A program made the translations under genes and the position numbers. A DNA stretch of 64,000 nt, taken from contig NZ_JACBXU010000001.1 of the NCBI RefSeq assembly GCF_013415305.1, forward strand, positions 1,612,001-1,676,000. The letters are read 5' to 3'. Under the pieces are notes generated by a model. The model was given only the letters and a program-made list of their open reading frames with translations, made no database searches and had not been told where the DNA came from. The DNA is from Pantoea sp. WMus005 (lineage in GTDB: Bacteria > Pseudomonadota > Gammaproteobacteria > Enterobacterales > Enterobacteriaceae). Positions 35,465-45,360 of the stretch are shown here, piece after piece. Position 1 is the stretch's first letter. Each line of letters begins with the position of its first letter.

Positions 35465-35552
35465 TGGCGGAGGAGGAGAGATTCGAACTCTCGGATGGTT
35501 TCCCATCGGCGGTTTTCAAGACCGCTGCCTTAAGCCGCTCGGCCACCCCTCC
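35465..35552 (-). tRNA. serT: tRNA-Ser (anticodon UGA), first copy
   Basis: An identical 88-nt tRNA-Ser(UGA) lies 68 bp upstream of the other copy in the same orientation. E. coli has only one here, so this is a tandem duplication that probably raises supply of the UCA/UCG-reading tRNA. Confidence 0.96.
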
Positions 35553-35772
35553 GCAATGACGCGCACTATAAACACCCCGTTTAGGGATGTAAAGCACCTA
35601 TCTGTCTATTTGCCTGAAAAACAGCCAGATTGTGATTTTTTGATGTCAAAATCGCCACTCTGCTCAAACAATTAGCAGATTAACGCGTAAAGAAGGGTAA
35701 AACGCCTTTTCCCTCTTTAATGGCCTGCGTATTCTCGGCACATATTTGGTGTTCTGCTTAAAGGAGCGCAAC

Positions 35773-36426
35773 ATGGAAAGAATTGTCACCTCATCGCAGT
35801 CCTCATTGCTGTCAACGCACAGAGTTCTGCGCAATACCTATTTTCTTCTTGGACTGACCCTGGCCTTCTCGGCCGTTACGGCGACAGCCAGCACCCTGCT
35901 GGCCCTGCCTGCGCCGGGGTTAATCCTGATGCTGGTCGGCTTCTATGGCCTGATGTTTTTAACCTACCGTCTGGCTAACAGCCCGATGGGCATCCTGGCT
36001 GCTTTTGCTTTTACCGGCTTTCTGGGATATTGCCTGGGGCCTATCCTGAGTTCCTTCTTAACCGCAGGCATGGGTGACGTGATAGCGCTGGCGCTGGGCG
36101 GCACAGCGCTGGTGTTCTTCTGCTGTTCAGCTTACGTGCTGACCACCCGTCGTGATATGTCCTTCCTCGGCGGCATGATGATGGCAGGTTTCGTCGTGTT
36201 GCTGGTTGCTGTGGTCGCCAACCTCTTCCTGCAGCTGCCTGCATTGCATCTGGCCATCAGCGCCCTCTTCATTTTGTTTTCAGCTGGTGCGATTTTGTGG
36301 GAAACCAGCAACATCATTCACGGTGGCGAAACCAACTACATCCGGGCGACGGTCAGCCTCTATGTTTCGTTGTACAACATCTTCGTCAGCCTGCTGAGCC
36401 TGCTGGGTTTTGCCCGCAGTAACTAA
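35773..36426 (+). CDS. yccA: FtsH-modulating membrane protein YccA (BI-1 family)
   Basis: The 217-residue protein belongs to the Bax-inhibitor-1-like family with seven hydrophobic segments. The ATG at 35773 follows AAAGGAGCGC; the longer frame starts at a TTG and is rejected. The N-terminal cytoplasmic stretch ([24 protein letters not shown]) is the part FtsH grips in E. coli YccA, and residues such as [24 protein letters not shown] match the end of the family. It is a natural inhibitor and slow substrate of the FtsH protease and protects SecY. It stands alone and ends at a good terminator. Confidence 0.95.
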   Translation: MERIVTSSQSSLLSTHRVLRNTYFLLGLTLAFSAVTATASTLLALPAPGLILMLVGFYGLMFLTYRLANSPMGILAAFAFTGFLGYCLGPILSSFLTAGMGDVIALALGGTALVFFCCSAYVLTTRRDMSFLGGMMMAGFVVLLVAVVANLFLQLPALHLAISALFILFSAGAILWETSNIIHGGETNYIRATVSLYVSLYNIFVSLLSLLGFARSN

Positions 36427-36451
36427 CTGGCAGTGACTGTCGATCTGTAAG

Positions 36452-36475
36452 ACCCCGCTTCGGCGGGGTTTTTGC
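36452..36475 (+). terminator. Terminator after yccA
   Basis: ACCCCGC and GCGGGGT form a stem with a TTCG tetraloop-like loop, followed by TTTTTGCTTTT. Confidence 0.9.
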
Positions 36476-36530
36476 TTTTACTGCCCGCCATGTTTGCTAA
36501 ACTGCCCGTCATTTATAAAGGGGACATCAT

Positions 36531-36857
36531 GTGAATTTTAACGGTAACGAAATCGCCGTCGATGCCGAAGGCTATCTGAAGAGTATCGACGACTGGAGTG
36601 AAGCGCTGGCGGCACATATTGCCGGACTGGAGGGCCTCACCCTGACTGAGGCACACTGGGAAGTGGTCCATTTTGTGCGCGCATTTTATCTGGAATTTAA
36701 CACCTCACCCGCCGTGCGGATGCTGGTAAAGGCGATGGCGCAAAAGTATGGGGAAGAGAAAGGTAACAGCCGCTACCTGTTCCGCCTTTTTCCTGAGGGG
36801 CCGGCTAAACAGGCAACGAAAATCGCCGGTCTGCCTAAACCGGCGAAATGTCTGTAA
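36531..36857 (+). CDS. tusE: Sulfur-relay protein TusE
   Basis: The 108-residue DsrC-like protein carries the penultimate cysteine of its family (Cys107 in PKPAKCL), which accepts sulfur from TusBCD and passes it to MnmA for 2-thiolation of tRNA wobble uridine. Core motifs [17 protein letters not shown] and [16 protein letters not shown] are intact. Translation starts at a GTG after AAGGGGAC; the ATG one base out of frame is followed by a stop. The stop abuts the convergent yccX gene. Confidence 0.95.
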   Translation: MNFNGNEIAVDAEGYLKSIDDWSEALAAHIAGLEGLTLTEAHWEVVHFVRAFYLEFNTSPAVRMLVKAMAQKYGEEKGNSRYLFRLFPEGPAKQATKIAGLPKPAKCL

Positions 36858-37136
36858 TTAGCCCGTTCTGAAATCACGGGGCGTTTCTGCGGGCTGGTGC
36901 GGCTCCACCAGCACCTTATCAACGCGCGCACTGCGTGGCCCGCCTGCTTTAAGCCAGGCGATTAGCGCCTCGACCTGCTCAGCCTCTCCCCAGGCCAGCA
37001 CCTCGACACTGCCGTCATCCAGATTTTTCGCGTAACCCTGCACGCCAAGCGCCCTGGCTTCTGCCTGGGTGCTGTAACGAAACCCGACGCCCTGGACGTG
37101 GCCATGAACCCATGCTTTAAAACAGGCTGCTGACAT
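36858..37136 (-). CDS. yccX: Acylphosphatase
   Basis: The 92-residue protein hydrolyses carboxyl-phosphate bonds of acyl phosphates. The signature [35 protein letters not shown] is complete, including the catalytic Arg (GFRY) and Asn (KNLDDGSV). It is convergent with tusE with no gap and divergent from rlmI, the same layout as in E. coli. A 5' TCTC-rich leader with AGGAGAG precedes the ATG. Confidence 0.95.
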   Translation of the reverse strand: MSAACFKAWVHGHVQGVGFRYSTQAEARALGVQGYAKNLDDGSVEVLAWGEAEQVEALIAWLKAGGPRSARVDKVLVEPHQPAETPRDFRTG

Positions 37137-37221
37137 TATTCTCTCCTGCTGCTGTTCGTTGCAATTTCCCGTTATCCACCGGACAATGGCGCCTCATTTT
37201 TTCAGGTAAGCATAGCAAACT

Positions 37222-38412
37222 ATGACAGTCAGATTGATTCTCGCAAAGGGACGTGAAAAGTCCCTGCTCCGTCGTCATCCATGGGTCTTTTCAGGTGCCG
37301 TTGCGCGGCTGGAAGGTAAAGCGCAACTGGGTGAAACCATTGACGTTTGTGACAGCAACGGTAAATGGCTGGCTCGCGCCGCTTATTCACCTGAGTCGCA
37401 GATTCGCGCCCGTGTCTGGAGCTGGCAGGCCGATGAATCCATCGATATCGCCTTCTTTGTCCGCCGTTTTGAACAGGCACAGCAGTGGCGCAAATGGCTG
37501 GCGGCCCGTGATAGTCTGGACAGTTATCGCCTGATCGCCGGTGAATCTGATAATTTGCCGGGCGTCACCATTGATCGTTTTGGCAACTTTTTAGTGATGC
37601 AGTTGCTCTCGGCTGGCGCGGAATATCAGCGCGCGGCGATTATCACTGCCCTGCAACAGTGTTTCCCCGGCTGCGCCATCTATGACCGTTCTGACGTCGC
37701 CGTTCGTAAAAAAGAAGGCCTGGAGCTGACACAAGGCATCGTCACCGGTGAACTGCCACCGCCGCTATTGCCAATTACAGAACATGGCATGAAGTTACTG
37801 GTTGATATTCAGGGCGGCCACAAAACCGGCTATTACCTTGATCAGCGTGACAGCCGTCTCGCTACGCGTCGCTACGCTCAGGATGCACGCGTCCTTAACT
37901 GCTTCTCTTATACCGGCGGGTTCGCAGTTTCTGCACTGATGGGCGGCTGTAAAGAAGTGATCAGCGTCGATACCTCACAGGAAGCGCTGGACGTTGCCCG
38001 TCAGAACGTTGAACTGAATGAGCTGGATCTCTCCCGTGCGCGCTTTGAGCGTGATGATGTTTTCAAACTGCTGCGCCGTTATCGTGACAGTGGTGAGAAA
38101 TTTGATCTGATCATCATGGATCCGCCGAAATTCGTCGAAAACAAAAGCCAGTTGATGGGTGCCTGTCGTGGCTATAAAGACATTAATATGCTCGCTATTC
38201 AATTATTGAATCCGGGTGGCGTTTTAATGACTTACTCCTGCTCAGGTCTGATGGCCACCGATCTGTTTCAGAAGATCATCGCCGATGCCGCGCTGGATGC
38301 GGGCCGCGAAGTGCAGTTTATTGAGCAGTTCCGTCAGGCAGCCGATCATCCAGTCATCGCCAGCTATCCGGAAGGTCTCTACCTGAAAGGTTTCGCCTGC
38401 CGCGTGATGTGA
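37222..38412 (+). CDS. rlmI: 23S rRNA m5C1962 methyltransferase RlmI
   Basis: The 396-residue protein has an N-terminal PUA domain ([23 protein letters not shown]), an EEHEE-like middle, and a Rossmann methyltransferase domain with SAM motif [25 protein letters not shown] and the catalytic PPKF and CSG elements ([16 protein letters not shown] and MTYSCSGLM). It methylates C1962 of 23S rRNA. The length equals that of E. coli RlmI. It stands next to hspQ, whose heat-shock promoter begins just after its stop. Confidence 0.96.
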   Translation: MTVRLILAKGREKSLLRRHPWVFSGAVARLEGKAQLGETIDVCDSNGKWLARAAYSPESQIRARVWSWQADESIDIAFFVRRFEQAQQWRKWLAARDSLDSYRLIAGESDNLPGVTIDRFGNFLVMQLLSAGAEYQRAAIITALQQCFPGCAIYDRSDVAVRKKEGLELTQGIVTGELPPPLLPITEHGMKLLVDIQGGHKTGYYLDQRDSRLATRRYAQDARVLNCFSYTGGFAVSALMGGCKEVISVDTSQEALDVARQNVELNELDLSRARFERDDVFKLLRRYRDSGEKFDLIIMDPPKFVENKSQLMGACRGYKDINMLAIQLLNPGGVLMTYSCSGLMATDLFQKIIADAALDAGREVQFIEQFRQAADHPVIASYPEGLYLKGFACRVM

Positions 38413-38440
38413 CTTGAAAAAACGGCTCCTGCCCCCATAT
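38413..38440 (+). promoter_or_regulatory. Sigma-32 heat-shock promoter of hspQ
   Basis: CTTGAAA (38413-38419) and CCCCATAT (38433-38440) are separated by 13 bp. This is an exact match to the sigma-32 consensus spacing and bases. It lies 30 bp before the hspQ start. Confidence 0.93.
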
Positions 38441-38470
38441 TGACAGAAGAGCTTTTTTTCGGAGGTCATT

Positions 38471-38803
38471 ATGATTGTCAGTAAAATGATTGCCAGTAAA
38501 TTTGGTATTGGTCAGCAGGTTCGTCATCGTCTGTCCGGCGTACTGGGCGTGATCGTCGATGTCGATCCTGAATACTCGTTAGATGAGCCTGCAATTGAAG
38601 ATGTTGGTGCGGAAGAGAAAATGCGTACCGCGCCCTGGTATCATGTGGTGATGGAAGATGAGGAAGGCGATCAGGTTCACACCTATGTCGCAGAGATCCA
38701 GCTTTCCGGTGAAACCAGCATTGAACACCCTGAGCAGCCTTCAATGGATGAACTGGCGGCATCAGTACGCCAGCAATTACAGGCGCCGCATCTGCGACAT
38801 TAA
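38471..38803 (+). CDS. hspQ: Heat-shock protein HspQ
   Basis: The product is 110 residues from the ATG at 38471, which follows GGAGGT by 4 bp; the E. coli start corresponds to the internal Met at 38486, so here the protein has five extra residues (MIVSK) before [14 protein letters not shown]. The rest matches: [34 protein letters not shown] and [11 protein letters not shown]. HspQ is a small DnaA-negative, Lon-activating heat-shock protein. The promoter at 38413-38440 fits this role. Confidence 0.94.
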   Translation: MIVSKMIASKFGIGQQVRHRLSGVLGVIVDVDPEYSLDEPAIEDVGAEEKMRTAPWYHVVMEDEEGDQVHTYVAEIQLSGETSIEHPEQPSMDELAASVRQQLQAPHLRH

Positions 38804-38838
38804 TCTGTGGCGGCACGCTCTGCCGCCACGCTAATTTT

Positions 38839-39252
38839 TTACCGCGTTATCCCAAGACGCGGAATTTCAATCTTCGGGCAGCGATCCATAATCACCGTCA
38901 TTCCCGCATCCTGAGCCAGCACCGCCGCCTGCTCATTAATCACACCCAGTTGCAGCCAGAGTGTTTTTGCCCCCACGGCGATTGCTTCCTGTGCCACGCC
39001 CCATGCCGCTTCAGAATTGCGGAAGACATCCACCATATCAATCTCACCCGGTACATCCGCCAGGCTGGCATAACCCTGTTGTCCCAGCAGCGTTTTACCG
39101 GCCAGTTTTGGGCTAACCGGGATGACTTCATAGCCCTGATCAAGCAGATACTTCATTACACCGTAACTCGGCCGTTCGGGCCGATCACTTGCCCCGACTA
39201 AGGCGATACGTTGAGTTCGCGTCAGCACGTCACGAATTGTCTGGTCGTTCAT
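38839..39252 (-). CDS. yccU: CoA-binding domain protein YccU
   Basis: The 137-residue protein is a single CoA-binding (Rossmann-like) domain as in the N-terminal part of succinyl-CoA ligases. Visible are IALVGASDRPERPSYGVMKYLLDQGYEVIPVSP and VFRNSEAAWGVAQEAIAVGAKTLWLQLGV. Its function is not proved. It is convergent with hspQ across a short spacer, and divergent from yccT, as in E. coli. A GGAGGT site stands before the ATG. Confidence 0.93.
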   Translation of the reverse strand: MNDQTIRDVLTRTQRIALVGASDRPERPSYGVMKYLLDQGYEVIPVSPKLAGKTLLGQQGYASLADVPGEIDMVDVFRNSEAAWGVAQEAIAVGAKTLWLQLGVINEQAAVLAQDAGMTVIMDRCPKIEIPRLGITR

Positions 39253-39428
39253 GTTTACCTCCTTTCAGGCCAGTGTTGAGTGTAGATTGGTGCGCACTTT
39301 AGCGGATGAGTCCTGATTGCAATTAATTGAGCCCGCGCACGAATAAATGTGTTTAAATGTAAATAAGCTGCCATAATGTAAGAATTTGCTACACATCATC
39401 CTTTGTGTCATCAGTTACCGGAGTAGAA

Positions 39429-40070
39429 ATGAAGTTGTCGCTGGCTGTAACGGGGTTATTGACTCTCCTCGTTTCGGCGTCCTGTTCTGCCATCACATTG
39501 AAGCTCGATCCACAGATCGATCTGCTGGTGCTGGATGGTCGAAAAATTTCAGGCTCGCTCCTCAAAGGAGCCGACAGCTTAGAGCTGGACCGTGGCCAGC
39601 ATCAGTTTCTGTTTCGGGTAGAGCAGCAGCACAGCGGTCTGAAGGAGAAAGTCATCTCTTATCAGTCGCTGCCGATGATTGTCACCTTCACGGCAGTCAC
39701 TAAAACCATCACCATCCGGTTACCTGCGCTGGAGACAAAACGCGAGCGTTATCATTTTGATCGCAGCCTGAACTTTCAGCTGGTGGATGAAAAAGGCACG
39801 GAGATAACCAGCGTGCGCGACCACCTGCCAGCCACCCAAACCGCAGATATGGAAAAAGCGATGCTGAATTATAACCGCACTCGTCAGGTCGCCTCTGTGC
39901 CCCGGTTTGCAAATCTGGCTTCTGCACCCCCCTCTTCCGTGCAACTGACCGCCGATCTTGACTGGACCAGCCAAGCCGAACTGCCCTCGCTGCATCGCTG
40001 GTTTCACCGCTTCGATGAAGCCACGCGCCAGCAATTTCTGACCCTGGTCAAAATGCTACGTACGAGTTGA
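39429..40070 (+). CDS. yccT: Periplasmic DUF2057 protein YccT (CsgI-like curli inhibitor)
   Basis: The 213-residue protein starts at the ATG at 39429 with a signal peptide (MKLSLAVTGLLTLLVSASCS-A). The mature domain is beta-rich: LKLDPQIDLLVLDGRKISGSLLKGADSLELDRGQHQFLFRV is the DUF2057 signature. The E. coli orthologue (YccT, renamed CsgI) slows polymerisation of the curli subunit CsgA. The window holds no curli genes. It is divergent from yccU and 68 bp upstream of mgsA. Confidence 0.88.
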   Translation: MKLSLAVTGLLTLLVSASCSAITLKLDPQIDLLVLDGRKISGSLLKGADSLELDRGQHQFLFRVEQQHSGLKEKVISYQSLPMIVTFTAVTKTITIRLPALETKRERYHFDRSLNFQLVDEKGTEITSVRDHLPATQTADMEKAMLNYNRTRQVASVPRFANLASAPPSSVQLTADLDWTSQAELPSLHRWFHRFDEATRQQFLTLVKMLRTS

Positions 40071-40138
40071 TAGAATCGAAAGGCCAGAGGTAAACTCGTG
40101 CTATCTCTTTTGCGCACGAGCCTTATCAGGACGCCTTT

Positions 40139-40597
40139 ATGGAACAGACTGTTCGTACCCTTGGCACAATAAAGCATATCGCGCTGGTCGCCCATGACCA
40201 TTGCAAAGCCGCCCTGCTTGACTGGGTGAAACAGAACCAGCCCGCGCTGGAATCTCATATCCTCTACGCAACCGGGACCACCGGGAATCTGATTAATCGC
40301 GATACGGGTCTGAATGTGACAGCCATGCTGAGTGGCCCGATGGGCGGCGATCAGCAGGTCGGTGCGCTAATTTCGGAAGGGAAAATTGATGCACTGATTT
40401 TTTTCTGGGATCCGCTTAACGCCGTGCCACACGATCCGGATGTCAAAGCGCTACTGCGTCTGGCGACCGTCTGGAATATCCCGGTCGCCACGAACCGCTC
40501 CACAGCGGATTTTATTATTCAGTCGCCCCTTTTTGCACAAAGCGTGGAGATTATGATCCCCGACTATCAGCGCTATCTGGCCGATCGTCTGAAGTAA
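40139..40597 (+). CDS. mgsA: Methylglyoxal synthase
   Basis: The 152-residue enzyme turns dihydroxyacetone phosphate into methylglyoxal and phosphate, a bypass that relieves sugar-phosphate stress. Visible motifs are [17 protein letters not shown], the phosphate-binding [20 protein letters not shown] with catalytic Asp71, and [20 protein letters not shown] with conserved Asp and His. The length equals that of E. coli MgsA. It is convergent with helD, with one base between stops. Confidence 0.97.
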   Translation: MEQTVRTLGTIKHIALVAHDHCKAALLDWVKQNQPALESHILYATGTTGNLINRDTGLNVTAMLSGPMGGDQQVGALISEGKIDALIFFWDPLNAVPHDPDVKALLRLATVWNIPVATNRSTADFIIQSPLFAQSVEIMIPDYQRYLADRLK

Positions 40598-40598
40598 C

Positions 40599-42653
40599 TC
40601 AGGCTTTACGCAGCACCGGCACACCCATTTGGCGGAAGTGATCGACAAACGGTGATGGCGATGCCTTATCAAACATCAGAAAGACCTGCTGGCGCGCGCG
40701 CGTCAGCGCCACATAAGCCAGACGGCGCTCTTCTGCATCCGGGAACGCTTCCGGTTGCGGTAACAGGCCCTGTTCAATAATCGACTCGCGGACGTCGGCC
40801 GGGAAGCCCTCTTTCCCCTGCTGCAATCCCAGCAAAATGACATAATCTGCCTGCTGACCTTTGCTGGCATGGATCGTCATAAATTCCAGGTTGAGCTTCG
40901 GCCAGCGGGTTCGGGCTTTATCCAGTAAATCCGGTCGCAGAAAGTGATAGCGCGCCAGCAGCAGAATTCGCTCATCCGGTTTCGCGTAACCGCTGAGTTT
41001 ATTCAGCAGGCCTTCCAGCTGATCCTCCGCCAGCAACGCAATCGACTTTTTATTACCTTTAGTGACGCTGTTCAGTGGTTTTGCCAGCTGCTGCGGATTC
41101 TGCTGGATAAACCGGTTGGCAATATCGCCGATGCGATCGTTAAAGCGATAGGTGGTGTCGAGCACGCAACGGTCACCCTCACCAAAATAGTGATGAAATG
41201 CAGTAGTCAGCGTCATCTCTGCACCGCTGAAGCGATAGATAGCCTGCCAGTCATCGCCCACGGCAAACAGCGCGGTGCGCTTATTCTGCTGCCGTAGTGC
41301 ACTGAGCAACGCGGCACGCTGAGGCGAGATATCCTGGAACTCATCTACCAGTATGTGTTTCCACGGGCTGATAAAGCGCCCTTTTTCCAGAATGGCGATG
41401 GCCTGGTGAATCAGACCCGAAAAGTCGACCGCGCCCTCCTCTTTCATCGCGCTCTTCCAGGCTTTCAGTAACGGTGCCATCAATTTAATGCGTTTACTGA
41501 AGAGATCCCGCCTCTCTTCTGGCACATCCGCGATCATGGCCGCCTGCGCGCCGCCGTGCATGCGCATCAGGCCGATCCAGCGCTCCAGTCGTGACGCCAG
41601 CCGATTTGCCAGCCTGTCGTCCTCCCAGAATGGTCCTTCCGGTAGCTCCCACTCCAGTTCGTCACGCAGCCACTGACGCCAGCCATTTGCCATCGCCTTT
41701 TTCTCATGGCATTGCTGCCGCCACGTCTGGATCAGTAAAGTGCGACGCGCATCAGCATCGCTCTCCAGTTTGCTGATAACCGGCTGCTTGTTACTGCCTT
41801 CGCGGATAATATGCAGCGCCAGAGAATGGAAGGTCCGTGCCTGAATATCACCGGTGGAGAGGCGTGACTGGATACGATCGTTCATCTCTTCGGCAGCCTG
41901 GCGGCCAAATGCCAGCAACAGGATTTGATCGGCGCTGGCCAGCTTGCGCTGCATTAACCAGCCTGCACGGGCCACCAGCACAGAGGTTTTACCACTGCCT
42001 GCTCCGGCCAGAACCAGCAGAGAATCCTCGCCATTGACCACCGCCTCACACTGTGACTGATTGAGCGGCGTGCTCTCAACGCTGGCGAAGAACGCCTGAT
42101 AGCGGGTCAACATAGCGGCAGTCCAGTCGCGGTTTCGCTGCCGCAAGGCTACTTCACCCTGATCCAGCCAGCGCTGACAAAACGCCCGGTTTTCGCGACA
42201 GTCAGGAAAATCTTTTAAGCGGATGAGCGGCATCGGCAACGCATCGAACTGTTTGAGAATTTTTGTTTTCAGCGCCTGTAACTCGTGGCGGTTGAGCCAG
42301 CGATCCTGTGCGCCAAACGCCTCAATTTCATCACGTAGCGACTGGAGCACATCGCGGCAGACCGTGCTCATCTCAAGACTCCAGTTCTGCCAGGCCTGCA
42401 TCAGATAGTGGTGAAAACGCTGCGTCTCCTGCCATTCCGTTCCGTGCAGCCGGACCACTTTTTCATCGTCCAGCAAAAATTCCAGCTCACCCCAGACAAG
42501 CCCGCGTTTGCAGGCAATATCCAGTAGCTGGTTGAAAGGGATCAGATATTCATGCTTATCGCCACTGACTTCGACGCCCGCCGCCATCAGGCGGACACGA
42601 TTATAAGGATGCTGGGCAAGCCGTTTGCCCATCGAGGTTGCTTTCAGTTCCAC
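40599..42653 (-). CDS. helD: DNA helicase IV
   Basis: The 684-residue protein is a UvrD/Rep superfamily 1 helicase. The N-terminal 190 residues are the HelD-specific domain, followed by Walker A (VLAGAGSGKTSVLVARAGWLM), Walker B (KHILVDEFQDISPQRAALLSAL), motif III (FAVGDDWQAIYRFSGAE) and motif VI (YVALTRARQQVFLMF). It unwinds DNA in the 3'-5' direction and takes part in RecF-pathway recombination. The length matches E. coli HelD. It is divergent from yccF. Confidence 0.97.
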   Translation of the reverse strand: MELKATSMGKRLAQHPYNRVRLMAAGVEVSGDKHEYLIPFNQLLDIACKRGLVWGELEFLLDDEKVVRLHGTEWQETQRFHHYLMQAWQNWSLEMSTVCRDVLQSLRDEIEAFGAQDRWLNRHELQALKTKILKQFDALPMPLIRLKDFPDCRENRAFCQRWLDQGEVALRQRNRDWTAAMLTRYQAFFASVESTPLNQSQCEAVVNGEDSLLVLAGAGSGKTSVLVARAGWLMQRKLASADQILLLAFGRQAAEEMNDRIQSRLSTGDIQARTFHSLALHIIREGSNKQPVISKLESDADARRTLLIQTWRQQCHEKKAMANGWRQWLRDELEWELPEGPFWEDDRLANRLASRLERWIGLMRMHGGAQAAMIADVPEERRDLFSKRIKLMAPLLKAWKSAMKEEGAVDFSGLIHQAIAILEKGRFISPWKHILVDEFQDISPQRAALLSALRQQNKRTALFAVGDDWQAIYRFSGAEMTLTTAFHHYFGEGDRCVLDTTYRFNDRIGDIANRFIQQNPQQLAKPLNSVTKGNKKSIALLAEDQLEGLLNKLSGYAKPDERILLLARYHFLRPDLLDKARTRWPKLNLEFMTIHASKGQQADYVILLGLQQGKEGFPADVRESIIEQGLLPQPEAFPDAEERRLAYVALTRARQQVFLMFDKASPSPFVDHFRQMGVPVLRKA

Positions 42654-42776
42654 GCCGACACCAACGTCAGATAACAGGATTATGGGGAGTTTACCTGTCA
42701 GACCCTTGGCGCTCCAGCCTTAAAACAGGCTAAACTTGGTGTCACATCTTGCGGAATGCAAAAGGAAAAGAAGATT

Positions 42777-43217
42777 ATGCGCACCGTTTTAAATATTCTG
42801 AATTTTGTTCTGGGCGGCTTTTTCACCACCCTGAGCTGGCTGTTTGCCACATTAATCAGCGTCGTGCTGATTTTTACCCTGCCGCTGACGCGCTCCTGCT
42901 GGGAAATTACTAAACTCTCGCTGCTGCCGTTTGGCAACGAGGCAGTGCATGTTGATGTGCTTCGTCCTGAAAGTAAGAGCCATATTCTGAATACCGGCGG
43001 AACCTTTCTGAACATCTTCTGGCTGATTTTCTTTGGCTGGTGGCTCTGCCTTTCCCATATCTCCGTGGGTATCGTGCAGTGCATCAGCATCATCGGTATT
43101 CCGGTAGGGGTTGCGAATTTTAAGATCGCTGCGATTGCACTCTGGCCGGTTGGACGCCGGGTGGTGTCAGTGGAAGAGGCGCGTGCCGCGCGCGAAGCTA
43201 ATGCCCGCCGCTATTAA
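42777..43217 (+). CDS. yccF: Inner-membrane protein YccF
   Basis: The 146-residue protein starts at the ATG at 42777, after AAAGGAAAAGAAG. It contains two YccF domains (DUF307), each with the pattern IWxxxxGWW or LWLIFFGWWLCLSH (here NIFWLIFFGWWLCLSHISVGIVQCISIIGIPVGVANFKIA), and four hydrophobic stretches. The role is not known. It is directly followed, one base after its stop, by yccS; the two are translationally coupled. Confidence 0.93.
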   Translation: MRTVLNILNFVLGGFFTTLSWLFATLISVVLIFTLPLTRSCWEITKLSLLPFGNEAVHVDVLRPESKSHILNTGGTFLNIFWLIFFGWWLCLSHISVGIVQCISIIGIPVGVANFKIAAIALWPVGRRVVSVEEARAAREANARRY

Positions 43218-43218
43218 T

Positions 43219-45360
43219 ATGATGTCGGATGCAGTGCCAGGCTGGCGAAAATATCTGTTTAATAGTACGTGGCGTTACCTGCTGCGGATTTTGTTTGCGC
43301 TGAGTGGCTGCGCTGCCATCCCCTGGTGGCTGCATCAGATTGAGTGGACCATTCCCTTAACGCTGGGGGTAGTCGCGGCTGCGCTGGCCGATCTTGATGA
43401 TCGCCTGGCCGGTCGTCTGAAGAATCTGCTGATTACTCTGCTTTGCTTTTGTATCGCCTCGGTTTCCGTGGAGTTACTGTTTCCTTATCCGTTCGCCTTT
43501 ATTATCGGGCTGGCGATCTCTACCTGGGGATTTATTCTGCTGGGTGCCCTTGGCCAGCGCTACGCTACCATCGCCTTTGGTGCGCTGCTGATTGCGGTCT
43601 ACACCATGCTGGGCATCGGGCTGTTTAGCCAGTGGTACATGCAGCCGATGCTGCTGCTGGTCGGCGCACTGTGGTACAACCTGCTGACACTGCTGGGTCA
43701 TCTGATGTTTCCGGTCCGGCCAGTGCAGGAACAGCTGGCTGGCAGTTTTTCACAGCTGGCGCGTTACCTTGATGCCAAAGCGAATCTCTTCGATCCGGAT
43801 GCAGGCGAGCAGGATGACGCCGCGTTTATCGATGCGGCGATGGTCAACAGCCAGTTAGTGGCGCAGCTCAACCTGACCAAGACCACACTGCAAAGTCGAC
43901 TGCGTGGCGATCGGGGGTCACGCGGTACCCGTCGCAGCCTGCACTACTACTTTGTGGCGCAGGATATTCACGAACGGGCCAGCTCTTCCCATTTGCAATA
44001 TCATCTGCTGCGCGGCGACTGGCGCTATAACGAAATTCTGTTTCGCTTTCAGCGCCTGTTGAATATGCAGGCGCAGGCCTGTCGTCAGCTGGCACACTGC
44101 ATTCTGATGCGTGAAAGATGGGTCCATGACAGCCGCTTTGAGCGCGCATTCGAACGATTACAGAAAGCGATAGAACGTCTGGATCAGCATGAACCTGAGG
44201 CGACGCATACCCGTGCGCTATTCTGGCTGCTGCGTAATCTGCGTGCCATTGACGCTCAGCTCGCCTCTATCGAATCCGAACAGACGCTGGCCGGTGAAGA
44301 TCCTCAGCACAGTGATAATCTACTGTCACGCGAAGGATTAAGTGGCTGGAGTGATATCCGGTTGCGCTTCAGTCGTCATCTCTCTCCGTCTTCGGCACTG
44401 TTCAGGCATGCGGTCCGCATGTCGGTGGTGCTCTGTGTGGGCTATGGTTTCATTCAGCTCACCGGGCTGCAGCGGGGATACTGGATTCTGCTGACAAGCC
44501 TGTTTGTCTGCCAGCCTAACTACAACGCAACGCAACGACGACTGGCCTTGCGCATCGGCGGAACGCTGGCAGGGATAGCGATTGGTCTGCCGGTGTTATG
44601 GCTGGTGCCCTCCATAGAAGGTCAGTTAATCCTGATTGTGATTACTGGCGTGCTGTTCTTCGCTTTCAGGCAGGTACAGTATGCGCAGGCCACGTTATTT
44701 ATCACCCTGCTGGTGCTGCTCTGCTTTAACCTGTTAGGGGAAGGCTTTGAAGTCGCCTTACCGCGGGTAGTCGATACCTTACTCGGCTGTGGTCTGGCCT
44801 GGCTGGCTGTCGCGTTCATCTGGCCTGACTGGCGCTTTCGTCAGTTACCTGCGGTGGCAGAACGCACCCTGAAAGCGAACTGCCGCTATCTGGATGCGAT
44901 CATGGAGCAATATCATCAGGGCAAGGACAACAGGCTCGCCTATCGTATTGCCCGCCGTGATGCGCACAATGCAGATGCTGAGCTGGCTTCGGTGGTTTCA
45001 AATATGAGCAGTGAAAGTCGTACCAGCCAGCAGCTACGTGAGTCGGCTTTTCAACTACTTTGCTCTAACCACTCTTTCCTGAGTTACATTTCTGCGCTGG
45101 GTGCGCACCGCGATAAAATTACCGCGCCGGAACTGCTGGCCTTGCTGGATGATACGGTTTGCTACGTTGAGGATGTGCTCCAGACTGACGTAGTCAGCGA
45201 TGAACATGTAGAGACAATGCGCCAGCTGCTGGCCCAGCGTATCAGCCAGCTGGCAGCTGATGCGGATACGCGTGCGCCGCTGGTGCTCCAGCAACTTGGT
45301 CTGCTGGTAGCCTTAATGCCGGATGTGGCTCGCCTGCGCCGCACGCTCATTACTGATTAA
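43219..45360 (+). CDS. yccS: Inner-membrane efflux-like protein YccS (FUSC family)
   Basis: The product is 713 residues if read from the ATG at 43219, right after the yccF stop; the next ATG (43222) is equally possible, and the longer frame overlapping yccF is rejected. It has two sets of about five transmembrane helices (about 15-165 and 395-540), each followed by a cytoplasmic helical domain, the arrangement of the AaeB/YccS family. The central signature RRSLHYYFVAQDIHERASSSH is fully conserved with E. coli YccS. The substrate is unknown. Its end overlaps the convergent sxy gene by 4 bp. Confidence 0.92.
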   Translation: MMSDAVPGWRKYLFNSTWRYLLRILFALSGCAAIPWWLHQIEWTIPLTLGVVAAALADLDDRLAGRLKNLLITLLCFCIASVSVELLFPYPFAFIIGLAISTWGFILLGALGQRYATIAFGALLIAVYTMLGIGLFSQWYMQPMLLLVGALWYNLLTLLGHLMFPVRPVQEQLAGSFSQLARYLDAKANLFDPDAGEQDDAAFIDAAMVNSQLVAQLNLTKTTLQSRLRGDRGSRGTRRSLHYYFVAQDIHERASSSHLQYHLLRGDWRYNEILFRFQRLLNMQAQACRQLAHCILMRERWVHDSRFERAFERLQKAIERLDQHEPEATHTRALFWLLRNLRAIDAQLASIESEQTLAGEDPQHSDNLLSREGLSGWSDIRLRFSRHLSPSSALFRHAVRMSVVLCVGYGFIQLTGLQRGYWILLTSLFVCQPNYNATQRRLALRIGGTLAGIAIGLPVLWLVPSIEGQLILIVITGVLFFAFRQVQYAQATLFITLLVLLCFNLLGEGFEVALPRVVDTLLGCGLAWLAVAFIWPDWRFRQLPAVAERTLKANCRYLDAIMEQYHQGKDNRLAYRIARRDAHNADAELASVVSNMSSESRTSQQLRESAFQLLCSNHSFLSYISALGAHRDKITAPELLALLDDTVCYVEDVLQTDVVSDEHVETMRQLLAQRISQLAADADTRAPLVLQQLGLLVALMPDVARLRRTLITD

